The translations under genes and the position numbers were made by a program. Shown here piece after piece: positions 1-7,822 of a DNA stretch of 64,000 bases (position 1 is the first letter of the stretch; each line of letters starts with the position of its first letter). Origin of the DNA: Bog-532 sp963824545 (lineage in GTDB: Bacteria; Actinomycetota; Actinomycetes; Streptosporangiales; Streptosporangiaceae); contig CAWGPP010000001.1 of the NCBI GenBank assembly GCA_963824545.1, positions 62,001-126,000 on the forward strand, read 5' to 3'. The notes under the pieces are model-generated. The model saw only the letters and a list, made by a program, of their open reading frames with translations, was not told where the DNA came from and did not search any database.

Positions 1-350
1 AGGCGGTGGCCAGGCTGGGCCACGCCACCCCCGAAGACGTCGGGGCCGAGGTCCGCCAGGCGGCACGCGGGGTCAACATCTCCACCATCTACCGGACCCT
101 GGAGCTGCTCGAACAGCTGGGGATGGTGACGCACGCCCATCTCGGGCACGGCGCCCCCACCTACCACCTCGCGGCGGCCGCCGACCACGTGCACCTTGTC
201 TGCCGCACCTGCGGGCAGATCACCGAGGTCAGCCCGGAGGCGGTACGGCCGCTGGTCACGGCGCTGGATGAGGCGCAGGGCTTCGAGACCGACGTCGGTC
301 ACCTGACCGTATTCGGGCGGTGCGGATCCTGCCGGGACGCGGCCGGCTGA
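1..350 (+). CDS. Fur-family metalloregulator, C-terminal part (5' end outside window)
   Basis: The reading frame is already open at base 3, and the family's usual 130-150 residues are not all present, so the start lies upstream of the window. What remains is the end of the winged-helix DNA-binding domain (GVNISTIYRTLELLEQLGMV, the recognition-helix region) followed by the dimerisation and metal-binding domain. The latter has a His-rich DHVHLVC stretch and two Cys pairs, CRTC and CGSC, of the structural zinc site. The protein would act in the cytoplasm as a metal- or peroxide-responsive repressor. Which subtype (Fur, Zur, PerR) cannot be decided from this fragment. Confidence 0.9.
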   Translation, partial: AVARLGHATPEDVGAEVRQAARGVNISTIYRTLELLEQLGMVTHAHLGHGAPTYHLAAAADHVHLVCRTCGQITEVSPEAVRPLVTALDEAQGFETDVGHLTVFGRCGSCRDAAG

Positions 351-443
351 GAGGCCGGGGTCCGGGAGGACGCGGGCGCGGGCGGCCAGCCAGGGCGGCC
401 CTGACCGCGCCGAACTCCGGGACGCGACGCGTAGGCTAGGACC

Positions 444-1488
444 ATGACGAGCCCGCTTTGCGCCGTACCCGGAGCCGTTCCCGCCGATGGGCCTGACACG
501 GGGGTCGCCGCTCACTACGGAGATCCGTTCCGCGAGCAACGCGCGATGACCCGCGACGCGGGGGTGGTGGACCGGTCGCACCGCGGTGTCGTCCGCATCA
601 CGGGGCCGGACCGGCTGAGCTGGCTGCACAGCCTGACGACGCAGCATCTGGAGGCGCTCCCGGCCGGCGCCACCGCCCGGGCGCTCCTGCTGAGCCCAAG
701 CGGGCACGTGGAGCACGATCTCACGCTCAGCGACGACGGCACCGCGACCTGGATCCACGTCGAGCCGGGCACGGCCGCGCCGCTGGCGGACTTCCTCGTC
801 TCCATGCAGTTCATGCTGCGCGTCGAAGTGACCGACGTCATCGATCGATTATGCGGTGCTCACGGTGGCCGGCCCCGGCACAGAAGATGCGGCCGCCCCG
901 GCGTCGGAGGCGGCCGTGGCCGTCACCTCCGGTCCGGTCGGCGCCGATTACCTCGTCCCCCGCGCGGACCTGGCCGCCCTCGCCGGCGCGGTCCGTGACC
1001 GGGGCGCGCGGCTGGCGGGAACATGGGCGTACGAGGCCCTCAGGATCGCCGCGCATGAGCCCCGGTTCGGCCTGGACACGGACCACAAAACGATCCCGCA
1101 CGAGGTTGGCTGGATCTCCTCCGCCGTGCACCTGTCCAAGGGGTGCTACCGGGGCCAGGAGACGGTCGCCCGGGTGCACAACCTCGGCCATCCGCCCCGG
1201 CGCCTGGTGTTCCTGAACCTGGACGGGAGCGTCGACCGGCTGCCCGTGCACGGGGACCCCGTCGAGCTGGACGGTAAGACCGTTGGGTTCACCGGATCCG
1301 CGGCCCGCCATTTCGAGCTGGGCCCGATCGCGCTGGCCCTGGTGCGCCGGACCGTGCCGGTGGATGCGACCCTCCTGGCGGGCGGCGTCGCCGCGGCCCA
1401 GGAGGTTATCGTGCCGCCGGACGCCGGCGCGAACGTCACGATCGACAAGGCGGCGTTCGGGCGGCGCTCGCTGCTGTCCAAGCCGTAA
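444..1488 (+). pseudogene. ygfZ: YgfZ/GcvT-like folate-binding protein, split by a +1 frameshift
   Basis: Two adjacent frames together encode one YgfZ-type protein of about 347 residues. YgfZ binds tetrahydrofolate and helps maintain iron-sulfur enzymes. Frame 444 encodes the GcvT-like N-terminal half (MTRDAGVVDRSHRGVVRITG, LHSLTTQHLE). The frame running from about 850 to 1488 encodes the rest, including the family signature KGCYRGQETVARVHNLG. The frames meet at 837-855 (gtcatcgatcgattatgcg). Removing one base, or one copy of the tandem ATCG, restores ..TDVIDDYAVLTVAG... Both halves keep conserved sequence, so the break is recent or an assembly error. The gene follows the Fur-family gene and precedes the proline dehydrogenase on the same strand. 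Confidence 0.85.
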
Positions 1489-1519
1489 CCGGATAGCGAC
1501 CGCGACGGAGGTCACCTTC

Positions 1520-2464
1520 TTGCTGCGTCGAACCCTGCTGGCCGCGGCGTCCAGCGACCGGTTGCGCCAGGCGGTCACCACCGCCCCGCAGGCGCGCGCC
1601 ATCGTCGACCGGTACGTCGCCGGAGAGACCACGGCCGACGCGGTGCGCGCGGCTCGCGACCTGCGCGCCGCCGGCCTGCTCGTGTCGCTCGACTACCTCG
1701 GTGAAGACACCGCCGACGCGGGCCAGACGGCGGACGTCGCCAGCACCTACATCGAGTTGCTGGGCGCGCTGTCGGTGGCCGGGCTCACGGCTGGCGGCGG
1801 GTGCGAGGTTTCCGTGAAGGCGACCGCGGTCGGGCTGTTCCTGCCCGAGCACGGTGAGAAGACCGCGGCGGAGAACATCGCGCGGATCTGCGCCGCGGCC
1901 CGCGGCGCGGGGACCACCGTCACGCTCGACGCCGAGGACCACATGGCAGTCACCGGCACCCTGCGCATCGCGGCGGAGCTGCGATCCGACTTCCCCGATC
2001 TCGGCTGCGTCATCCAGGCGCGGCTGCGGCGCAGCCACGCGGACTGCGCAGCGCTCGTCGGCCACGGCACCCGGGTCAGGCTCTGCAAGGGCGCGTACGA
2101 CGAGCCCGGGGACGTCGCGTACCCGAAGCGGCAGGACGTCGACCTGTCCTACGCGCGGTGCATGCGACGGCTGATGGCCGGCCCCGGCTACCCGATGATC
2201 GCCACGCATGACCCGCGGCTGATCGACATCGCGACGACGCTGGCCCTGATGTCGGGGCGGTCCGCGGGCAGTTTCGAATACCAGATGCTCTACGGCATCC
2301 GGCCCGTAGAGCAGCAGCGACTGTCCGATACCGGAGCCCAGGTCCGCGTATACGTGCCCTACGGCAGCGACTGGTACGGCTATCTCGTTCGCCGGCTGGC
2401 CGAGCGACCGGGTAATCTCGCTCTCTTCCTGCGCTCCCTGGCCCCGGCGGGCCGGCACCGGTGA
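1520..2464 (+). CDS. Proline dehydrogenase (monofunctional PRODH)
   Basis: The product is 314 residues, normal for stand-alone actinobacterial PRODH, the FAD enzyme that oxidises proline to pyrroline-5-carboxylate. Visible hallmarks are the barrel segment RLCKGAYDEP, the MIATHDPRLI strand, and the C-terminal YLVRRLAERPGNL, whose two Arg bind the substrate carboxylate in this family. The frame is open well upstream (to about 1283), but that part overlaps ygfZ and looks non-coding. I chose TTG 1520 because a GGAGGT Shine-Dalgarno sits at 1507-1512. proC follows after 31 bases, so the product of this enzyme is the substrate of its neighbour. Confidence 0.88.
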   Translation: MLRRTLLAAASSDRLRQAVTTAPQARAIVDRYVAGETTADAVRAARDLRAAGLLVSLDYLGEDTADAGQTADVASTYIELLGALSVAGLTAGGGCEVSVKATAVGLFLPEHGEKTAAENIARICAAARGAGTTVTLDAEDHMAVTGTLRIAAELRSDFPDLGCVIQARLRRSHADCAALVGHGTRVRLCKGAYDEPGDVAYPKRQDVDLSYARCMRRLMAGPGYPMIATHDPRLIDIATTLALMSGRSAGSFEYQMLYGIRPVEQQRLSDTGAQVRVYVPYGSDWYGYLVRRLAERPGNLALFLRSLAPAGRHR

Positions 2465-2495
2465 GCGTTTCCAGACCACGGCAGGTGACACTCAG

Positions 2496-3296
2496 ATGAT
2501 CGCTATCCTCGGAACCGGGAAGATGGGCGAGGCGCTACTCTCCGGCCTGCTGAATGCCGGTCACCCGGCCGCGGAGGTGCTCGCGGTCGCCCGGCGCCCG
2601 GAGCGCACGGCCGAACTGCGAGGCAAGTACGGCGTCCAGACGCCGGGCGCGGCCGAGGCCGCCAAAACCGCGGACACCCTGGTGCTGGCGGTCAAACCGC
2701 AGGACATGGGCGCGCTGCTGGACGAGATCGCCGCGTTTGTGCCCGCTTCACCCGATCAGCTGGTCATCTCCGTGGCCGCGGGAATCACCACCGCCTACAT
2801 CGCGAGCCGGCTCACCGGGGACGTTCCGGTGGTCCGGGTGATGTCCAATACGCCCGTGCTCGTGAATCAGGCGATGAGCGTCATCTCCGCGGGCCAGTAC
2901 GCGGGTGAGGAGCATCTGCGCCGCGCGGAAGAGCTGCTCCAGCCGGTGGGCGAGGTGCTGCGGATACCGGAATCGCAGCAGGACGCCGCGACCGCACTGT
3001 CAGGCAGTGGGCCGGCCTACGTGTACTTCCTGGTCGAGGCGATGGTGGACGCGGGCATCCTGCTGGGGGTCCCGCGCGGCAACGCGATGGAGATGGTCAC
3101 CCAGGCCGTCTACGGGGCCGCCACGATGCTGCGCCGGACCGGCGAGCACCCGGTGATCCTGCGGGAGGCGGTCACGTCGCCGGGCGGCACCACGATTTCC
3201 GCCATCCGTGAACTGGAGAAGCACGGCGTGCGCGCCGCGTTTCTCGCCGCGATAGAGTCCGCGCGTGACCGGGGCAGGGATCTCGCGGGCGGCTGA
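2496..3296 (+). CDS. proC: Pyrroline-5-carboxylate reductase
   Basis: The protein has 266 residues, the usual length. It reduces pyrroline-5-carboxylate to proline with NAD(P)H in the cytoplasm. The N-terminus is a Rossmann dinucleotide-binding segment (MIAILGTGKMGEALLSGLL). The family signature appears near residues 165-185 (ALSGSGPAYVYFLVEAM) and again as VTSPGGTTISAIRELE near 225-242. It starts 31 bases after the proline dehydrogenase, probably in one transcript. Having the catabolic and biosynthetic steps side by side suggests either proline/P5C cycling or simple co-location. Confidence 0.95.
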   Translation: MIAILGTGKMGEALLSGLLNAGHPAAEVLAVARRPERTAELRGKYGVQTPGAAEAAKTADTLVLAVKPQDMGALLDEIAAFVPASPDQLVISVAAGITTAYIASRLTGDVPVVRVMSNTPVLVNQAMSVISAGQYAGEEHLRRAEELLQPVGEVLRIPESQQDAATALSGSGPAYVYFLVEAMVDAGILLGVPRGNAMEMVTQAVYGAATMLRRTGEHPVILREAVTSPGGTTISAIRELEKHGVRAAFLAAIESARDRGRDLAGG

Positions 3297-3358
3297 CGCT
3301 CAGCCATGACCTGCGGATGCGCGAAGCCCGGGCCCAGACGATGCAGTCGGAGGCTAAC

Positions 3359-4561
3359 GTGACGTGCTCCTTGTCGGTGAGCTGGGATGACCGGCTCATC
3401 GCGTATGACTTCGGCCCCGGTCATCCGCTCGCGCCCGTGCGGGTGGAGCTGACGATGGCGCTGGCGCGCGAATTCGGGGTGTTCGACGTTCCCGGCGTCA
3501 CGGTGACGGCGCCCGAGCCGGCCACCCAGCAACAGCTTGAGCTGGTGCACGACGCCCCGTACATCGCGGCGGTCCGGCATGCGGGCGAGCGGGCGGCCCG
3601 CGGGGAGCCCGTGGATCGGCGGTCGGTCCTGTTCGGCCTCGGCACGACCGACGACCCGGTCTTCCCCGGCATGCACGAAGCGTCCGCCCTGGTCGCGGGG
3701 GCTACGCTGGCCGCGGCGCGGGATGTGTGGACCTCGGCTGCATCGCACGCCGCCAGCATCGCCGGCGGACTGCACCACGCGATGCGGAGTTCGGCGAGCG
3801 GGTTCTGCGTCTACAACGACCCGGCGATCGCGATCTCGTGGCTGCTGGAACAGGGGGCCACCCGGATTGCCTACGTCGATGTCGACGTCCACCACGGCGA
3901 CGGGGTGCAGGCCGCCTTCTACGATGACCCCCGCGTGCTGACGATCAGCCTCCATGAGCACCCCGCCACGCTGTTCCCCGGCACCGGCCTGCCATCCGAG
4001 ACCGGCACGGGGCCCGGCGACGGATTCGCGGTCAACGTGGCGCTGCCCGCCGGCACGGGCGACGCGGGCTGGCTGCGCGCGTTCGACGCGATCGTCCCGC
4101 CGCTGCTGCGGGAGTTCACGCCGCAGGTCCTGGTGAGCCAGCATGGCTGCGACAGCCACCGGCTCGATCCGCTCGCCCACCTCGAGGTGAGCGTCGATGG
4201 CCAGCGGCGCGTCCAGTCTCTGCTGCACCAGCTCGCACACGAGACCGCGGGCGGCCGGTGGGTCTGCACCGGCGGCGGCGGATACGCGCTCGCGACCGTA
4301 GTTCCCCGTTCGTGGACGCATCTGCTCGGTATCGCCAGCGACCGTCCCATCGACCCTGCCGAACCGACGCCTGCCGCCTGGCGCGACCGCGTGCGTGAGC
4401 GGACCGGCATCCAGCCGCCCGAGCTCATGACGGACGGCGCGTCGGCCGATTTCGTCCCGTACGGCACCGGCGCCAACCCGCATGACCCCGTCGACCGGGC
4501 GATCGCGGCCACGATGAAAGCCGTGTTCCCGCTGCACGGGCTGCTGCCGGGACCCTGGTGA
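3359..4561 (+). CDS. acuC: AcuC-type class I/II histone deacetylase family protein
   Basis: The 400-residue product belongs to the arginase/deacetylase fold (AcuC, acetoin-utilisation family). These are zinc hydrolases that remove acetyl groups from protein lysines, for example acetyl-CoA synthetase, or from small amines. The zinc and catalytic motifs are visible: GGLHHAM, FCVYNDPAIAI, DVDVHHGDG (Asp and His ligands) and the late GGGGY. GTG 3359 is chosen because GGAGG lies at 3349-3353; in-frame ATG codons at 3317 and 3341 lack such a site. The gene is co-directional with proC, 62 bases downstream. Confidence 0.85.
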   Translation: MTCSLSVSWDDRLIAYDFGPGHPLAPVRVELTMALAREFGVFDVPGVTVTAPEPATQQQLELVHDAPYIAAVRHAGERAARGEPVDRRSVLFGLGTTDDPVFPGMHEASALVAGATLAAARDVWTSAASHAASIAGGLHHAMRSSASGFCVYNDPAIAISWLLEQGATRIAYVDVDVHHGDGVQAAFYDDPRVLTISLHEHPATLFPGTGLPSETGTGPGDGFAVNVALPAGTGDAGWLRAFDAIVPPLLREFTPQVLVSQHGCDSHRLDPLAHLEVSVDGQRRVQSLLHQLAHETAGGRWVCTGGGGYALATVVPRSWTHLLGIASDRPIDPAEPTPAAWRDRVRERTGIQPPELMTDGASADFVPYGTGANPHDPVDRAIAATMKAVFPLHGLLPGPW

Positions 4562-4915
4562 TTCCCGGCCGCGCGGGTTCCTGGCGGGGCCGGGTGAGGC
4601 AGGTGCCGCAGTGGAGGCCCGCGCGGCGTGCACGGCACCGGGATCCGGCCGGCCTGCGCCGCATTGTTTTCTTGTGCCCCAGACGGCCGCGTTAGATCAA
4701 TGAATTATTAACGCGCACCAGGGACCCCTTCAGGAACGCATGCCGTCTCTGGCCTGCGTTTTCTCCCAGAATTTCGGTGCCTGCCTTGTGCACAAAGCGT
4801 GATCACCCGACACTGTCGCTTGCTCTTTTTCGTGCGCGACTTACCCTGGAGACGTACGTGACTGGTGCGCCGATCGGTCAAAGCGTGCACGGCTCCGTGC
4901 GGAAGTGGGGCAGGG
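4562..4915. other. Intergenic region with probable promoter of the HTH gene
   Basis: No convincing gene lies here. A 7-bp inverted repeat (CGCGTTA 4688-4694 and TAACGCG 4709-4715) flanks an AT-rich 14-base loop. A perfect palindrome TTGTGCACAA occupies 4786-4795. A possible sigma-70-type promoter is TTGCTC (4820-4825), a 16-base spacer and TACCCT (4842-4847). These would drive the downstream HTH gene. The promoter call rests on pattern only. Confidence 0.4.
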
Positions 4916-5119
4916 ATGACGGCAAGTGAAACTCCCCTAAGCGACGTCAGATTTCTCACGGTTGCTGAAGTGGCCACGATTATGCGCGTCTCGAAGATGA
5001 CCGTGTATCGGCTGGTGCACTCCGGCGAACTGGAGGCAATACGGGTCGGACGCTCTTTCCGGGTTCCCGAGCAGGCGGTCAACCAGTACCTCAGGGAGGC
5101 CTTCGTCGGCACCGGCTGA
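4916..5119 (+). CDS. Small BldC-like/excisionase-family HTH DNA-binding protein
   Basis: This 67-residue protein consists of little more than one MerR/excisionase-type winged helix-turn-helix: FLTVAEVATIMRVSKMTVYR (recognition helix) followed by the wing LEAIRVGRSFRVPEQAV. The family is common in actinomycetes and typically binds direct repeats, cooperatively in BldC. I place the start at ATG 4916, with a purine-rich GGGGCAGGG stretch just upstream; a longer frame from 4865 has no supporting site. The gene lies ahead of the minisatellite and bS22. The target is unknown. A second, clearer BldC is at 23765-23974. Confidence 0.8.
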   Translation: MTASETPLSDVRFLTVAEVATIMRVSKMTVYRLVHSGELEAIRVGRSFRVPEQAVNQYLREAFVGTG

Positions 5120-5500
5120 GCGGCCGCGGCCCGGAAGGCACTGAGCGGCCGCGCGGCGGCATGCCCGACGCCCGCGCTCCGGTAAGCACTGAGCGGCCGC
5201 GCGGCGGCTTGCCCGACGCCCGCGCTCCGGTAAGCACTGAGCGGCCGCGCGGCGGCTTGCCCGACGCCCGCGCTCCGGTAAGCACTGAGCGGCCGCGCGG
5301 CGGCTTGCCCGACGCCCGCGCTCCGGTAAGCACTGAGCGGCCGCGCGGCGGCTTGCCCGACGCCCGCGCTCCGGAAGGCACTGAGCGGCCGCGCGGCGGC
5401 TTGCCCGACGCCCGCGCTCCGGAAGGCACTGAGCGGCCGCGCGGCGGCTTGCCCGACGCCCGCGCTCCGGTAAGCACTGAGCGGCCGCGCGGCGGCTTGC
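5116..5500. repeat. 48-bp tandem repeat (minisatellite/VNTR), about 8 units
   Basis: Successive copies beginning CACTGAGCGGCCGCGCGGC start at 5139, 5187, 5235, 5283, 5331, 5379, 5427 and 5475, exactly 48 bases apart. A degenerate partial unit precedes them from 5116. Units are nearly identical. They differ mainly at the junction (GGTAAG versus GGAAGG) and at one base in the first unit. Each unit contains GCGGCCGC, giving nine NotI sites in about 360 bases, and the palindrome GCCGCGCGGC, so hairpins are possible. Because 48 is a multiple of 3 and units lack stops in several frames, long repetitive ORFs appear on both strands; I do not regard these as genes. Confidence 0.95.
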
Positions 5501-5642
5501 ACTCAGGCGTGACCTTCCGGGACTGTCGCGGGATGGTGTAACGGGCGCGGTAGCCTTCTACACCGGGTCTATGTCCAGCCGCCCTCGCCGGGCGGGCACG
5601 ATGGCGTGGCCGTCTTCCATACAGTCGAGTGAGGGTAGTGCC

Positions 5643-5741
5643 GTGGGCTCAGTCATTAAGAAGCGCCGCAAGAGGATGGCGAAGAAGAAGCACCGCAAGC
5701 TTCTGAAGAAGACTCGCATCCAGCGCCGCAACAAGAAGTAA
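5643..5741 (+). CDS. 30S ribosomal protein bS22 (32 residues)
   Basis: A very short ORF encodes a 32-residue, extremely Lys/Arg-rich peptide starting MGSVIKKRRKRMAKKKHR and ending RIQRRNKK. This matches the AURKAIP1/COX24-type actinobacterial ribosomal protein bS22, which sits in the small subunit near the decoding region. The start is GTG 5643, with GAGGG at 5631-5635 and a seven-base spacing. The BldC-like HTH gene upstream and the VNTR between them form a compact neighbourhood. The gene is easily missed by length filters. Confidence 0.93.
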   Translation: MGSVIKKRRKRMAKKKHRKLLKKTRIQRRNKK

Positions 5742-5869
5742 GCACCTCAGGACGTCACCTGCCGCCGCGCCAGCCCCATGCCGGGTGCCCCGCGGCCCGG
5801 CGGTGGCCGCGTACCCGGCAGGCCCGCTTGGGTCGCGCCATCCCGCCGCGTCAGGCACCATAAGCGTCA

Positions 5870-7336
5870 ATGTCTACTTCCGTGCCGGTCGCGATCGCCG
5901 GCTTGATGGTGACGGCTGTGGGCACCGGCCTGCTGGGTGGCCGGTGTATCCGCAGTCCCAGGCCCAGTTTCATCGCCTGGGCTATTGGCATGTTCGCGCT
6001 CACGGTCGCGTTGCTCGGCCAGAGCATCGGATTCGCGACCGGCTTTAGCGCCGTCACGTTCCGGGTTGTCCAGGTCAGCGCGCAACTGGTGGCGCCGGTC
6101 GCGCTGGCCTGGGGGCTGATCGAACTGGTGGCGCGGGGTCCGGCGGCCCGTTTCGGGGCGCGGCTCGCCGCAGCGGGCCTCGTCGTTGTGGTCGGCGTGA
6201 TCCTGGCCACGGACCCGCTGGCGGCCAAGGCGTTCGGTCCGGTATGGCCCTCAGCCGCCGTTCATTACCAGCTCATTCCGCACTATGCGCTGATCGGGCT
6301 GCATCTGGCGGTCATGGCCGTGGCGGCCGCGGCCGTCGCCCTGTGCGCGGCCAGGGATCGTGGCCGGCCTGCCGATGGGCAGCTTCTGCCTGGGGCGGCC
6401 GCGGTAGGCGGTGCGGTCCTGTGCGCCGTGGCGCTGCGTTTCGGGCTGCCGGCCGACGCCGTTTATCCGGCCCTGACCGCGGTGTCCGGCGGGCTCGTCT
6501 GGTTCGGCATGACCAGGGCCGATGGCCCGGCCTCCGGCGCTTCCCGCTCCCGGGCTGTGCCCGCACGCGACGCCGGCGCCGGGTACCGCGGCCGGGGCAC
6601 GGGCTTTACCGCCGGAGCCGGCGAGGGGCAGTGGGAGGGCAGTCAGTGGCTGGCAGGCCCGCGGACGGGCCAGGACGCTCCTGACCGGGCCGGCCGGCGC
6701 GCCCCGGCCAATGACCGTGCCGATGGGCGTGCCCCGGCCAGCGGGGCAGCCGGGGCGCGAGCGCGCAGCGCACCGGGCGCGCCCGGCGGGTCCCGCGCGG
6801 TGGCCGGAGCCGGCCGGCCCGGTTCGGCCTTGAGCAGGCGGCTGGCTCCCGGCGAGGTGCCTGCCGCCGCGCCCGCGGGCGGCGCCGTACGCCCGGTGAC
6901 CCGGCCGTACGGGCTGATCGCGATCTACACGCTGCTCGAGGACCGGGTGGCGGACTTCGACCGGATCGCCGACCAGGCCGCCGAGCAGGTGCGGACCAGC
7001 GAGCCGGACACCCTGGTGTATGTGATCCACACCGTGCCGAAGGCCCCGATGCAGCGGATCTTCTACGAGGTCTACCGGGACCGTACGGCCTATGAGCACC
7101 ACGAGCAGCAGCCGTACGTCAAGCGTTTCGTGACCGCCAGGAGGCCGTACGTCCTCGCGACCAACGTCATCGAACTGCGGCTGAAGTACGCCAAGGTCTC
7201 ACCGCTCGTACAGGCCGAGGCCCCGGTCCGTGCCCCGGCGGGTACGCTGCCCGCTCCGGGGCCTGCGGCCCCGGAGCGCACCTCCGCGCAGCCTGCGCCG
7301 GGGAGACCAGGTCAGCGACGGTACGGAGGGATCTGA
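5870..7336 (+). CDS. Seven-TM membrane protein fused to a C-terminal ABM-like domain
   Basis: The 488-residue product has three parts. Residues 1-215 hold about seven hydrophobic helices (for example FIAWAIGMFALTVALLGQ and YALIGLHLAVMAVAAAAVAL). Residues 215-340 are an Ala/Gly/Arg/Pro-rich linker. Residues about 343-440 (YGLIAIYTLLEDRVADFDR, TLVYVIHTV, MQRIFYEVYRDRTAYEHHEQ) resemble the antibiotic-biosynthesis monooxygenase (ABM/YgiN-like) ferredoxin-fold domain, normally a small soluble quinol oxygenase or heme-degrading enzyme. The function is unknown. The domain probably faces the cytoplasm, but topology was judged by eye. No strong ribosome site precedes ATG 5870. Confidence 0.75.
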   Translation: MSTSVPVAIAGLMVTAVGTGLLGGRCIRSPRPSFIAWAIGMFALTVALLGQSIGFATGFSAVTFRVVQVSAQLVAPVALAWGLIELVARGPAARFGARLAAAGLVVVVGVILATDPLAAKAFGPVWPSAAVHYQLIPHYALIGLHLAVMAVAAAAVALCAARDRGRPADGQLLPGAAAVGGAVLCAVALRFGLPADAVYPALTAVSGGLVWFGMTRADGPASGASRSRAVPARDAGAGYRGRGTGFTAGAGEGQWEGSQWLAGPRTGQDAPDRAGRRAPANDRADGRAPASGAAGARARSAPGAPGGSRAVAGAGRPGSALSRRLAPGEVPAAAPAGGAVRPVTRPYGLIAIYTLLEDRVADFDRIADQAAEQVRTSEPDTLVYVIHTVPKAPMQRIFYEVYRDRTAYEHHEQQPYVKRFVTARRPYVLATNVIELRLKYAKVSPLVQAEAPVRAPAGTLPAPGPAAPERTSAQPAPGRPGQRRYGGI

Positions 7337-7340
7337 CGGC

Positions 7341-7637
7341 ATGATGGACCCTGGTGTTTCCGGGCCGGGTACCGCGGCGGACGCCGGGACAGCGGCCGGG
7401 CGATCCCGTATCACCCTGCTCGGCAAGCCCGGCTGCCACCTGTGCGACGAGGCACGCACCGTGATCGCCCGGGTCGCCGCCGACCTCGGGGTCGGCTGGG
7501 AGGAACGCGACATTACGGCGTCCGACGCGGACATGGCCGAATACTGGGACAAGATCCCGGTGACGCTCGTCGATGGCGTGCAGCACGACTTCTGGCGGGT
7601 CAGCGAGCCGCGTCTGCGGGCAGCGCTGCGGCGCTGA
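7341..7637 (+). CDS. Glutaredoxin-family protein
   Basis: The 98-residue product has a thioredoxin-fold active site GKPGCHLCDEA (CxxC) near residue 35 and the later cis-Pro strand KIPVTLVDG. It is a small DUF836/glutaredoxin-like redox protein, probably cytoplasmic, of the kind often found upstream of rex-hemACD in actinomycetes. I start it at the double ATG 7341 after GGAGGG (7325-7330); the frame is open further upstream but overlaps the preceding gene. The substrate cannot be inferred. Confidence 0.82.
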   Translation: MMDPGVSGPGTAADAGTAAGRSRITLLGKPGCHLCDEARTVIARVAADLGVGWEERDITASDADMAEYWDKIPVTLVDGVQHDFWRVSEPRLRAALRR

Positions 7638-7653
7638 CCTGCGGGGCGCAACT

Positions 7654-7682
7654 TTGTGCATCTGTTCACAAAGGCGTACCTT
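7654..7682 (+). promoter_or_regulatory. Rex operator (ROP) overlapping a promoter for rex-hemACD
   Basis: Bases 7654-7671 read TTGTGCATCTGTTCACAA, matching the Rex operator consensus TTGTGAA-N4-TTCACAA at 13 of 14 specified positions. The same bases supply a -35 element (TTGTGC, 7654-7659), followed by a 17-base spacer and a -10 element TACCTT at 7677-7682. Rex bound here would block polymerase, giving NADH-controlled autoregulation of rex and the hem genes, as known for the Streptomyces rex-hemACD operon. Confidence 0.85.
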
Positions 7683-7822
7683 GGGAGACGAGGCGCCGGT
7701 GCCTGACCACCCCAATCCACGTGCGGCGGCCGGCTGGCGCCTCCGGAACCCACCTGGTGGGTGGAGGCCGGTCACCGCCGCCTTCGCTCATCTCGCGTCG
7801 ATCCCCCGAGGAGCGCCGGCGC

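Noticed and set aside
1283..1519. Extended N-terminus of proline dehydrogenase
   Set aside because: The extension overlaps ygfZ in another frame, is Arg/Pro/Ser-rich shadow sequence, and a strong GGAGGT supports TTG 1520.
4786..4795. TTGTGCACAA as a second Rex operator
   Set aside because: It lacks the 4-base central spacer and the full 18-bp length, so only half-site bases match.
5116..5500. Possible CRISPR array
   Set aside because: The copies are contiguous with no unique spacers, and no cas genes are near.
4708..5541. Long repetitive ORFs on both strands through the 48-bp repeats
   Set aside because: A 48-bp unit without stops opens several frames at once; the frames lack ribosome sites and resemble no protein family.
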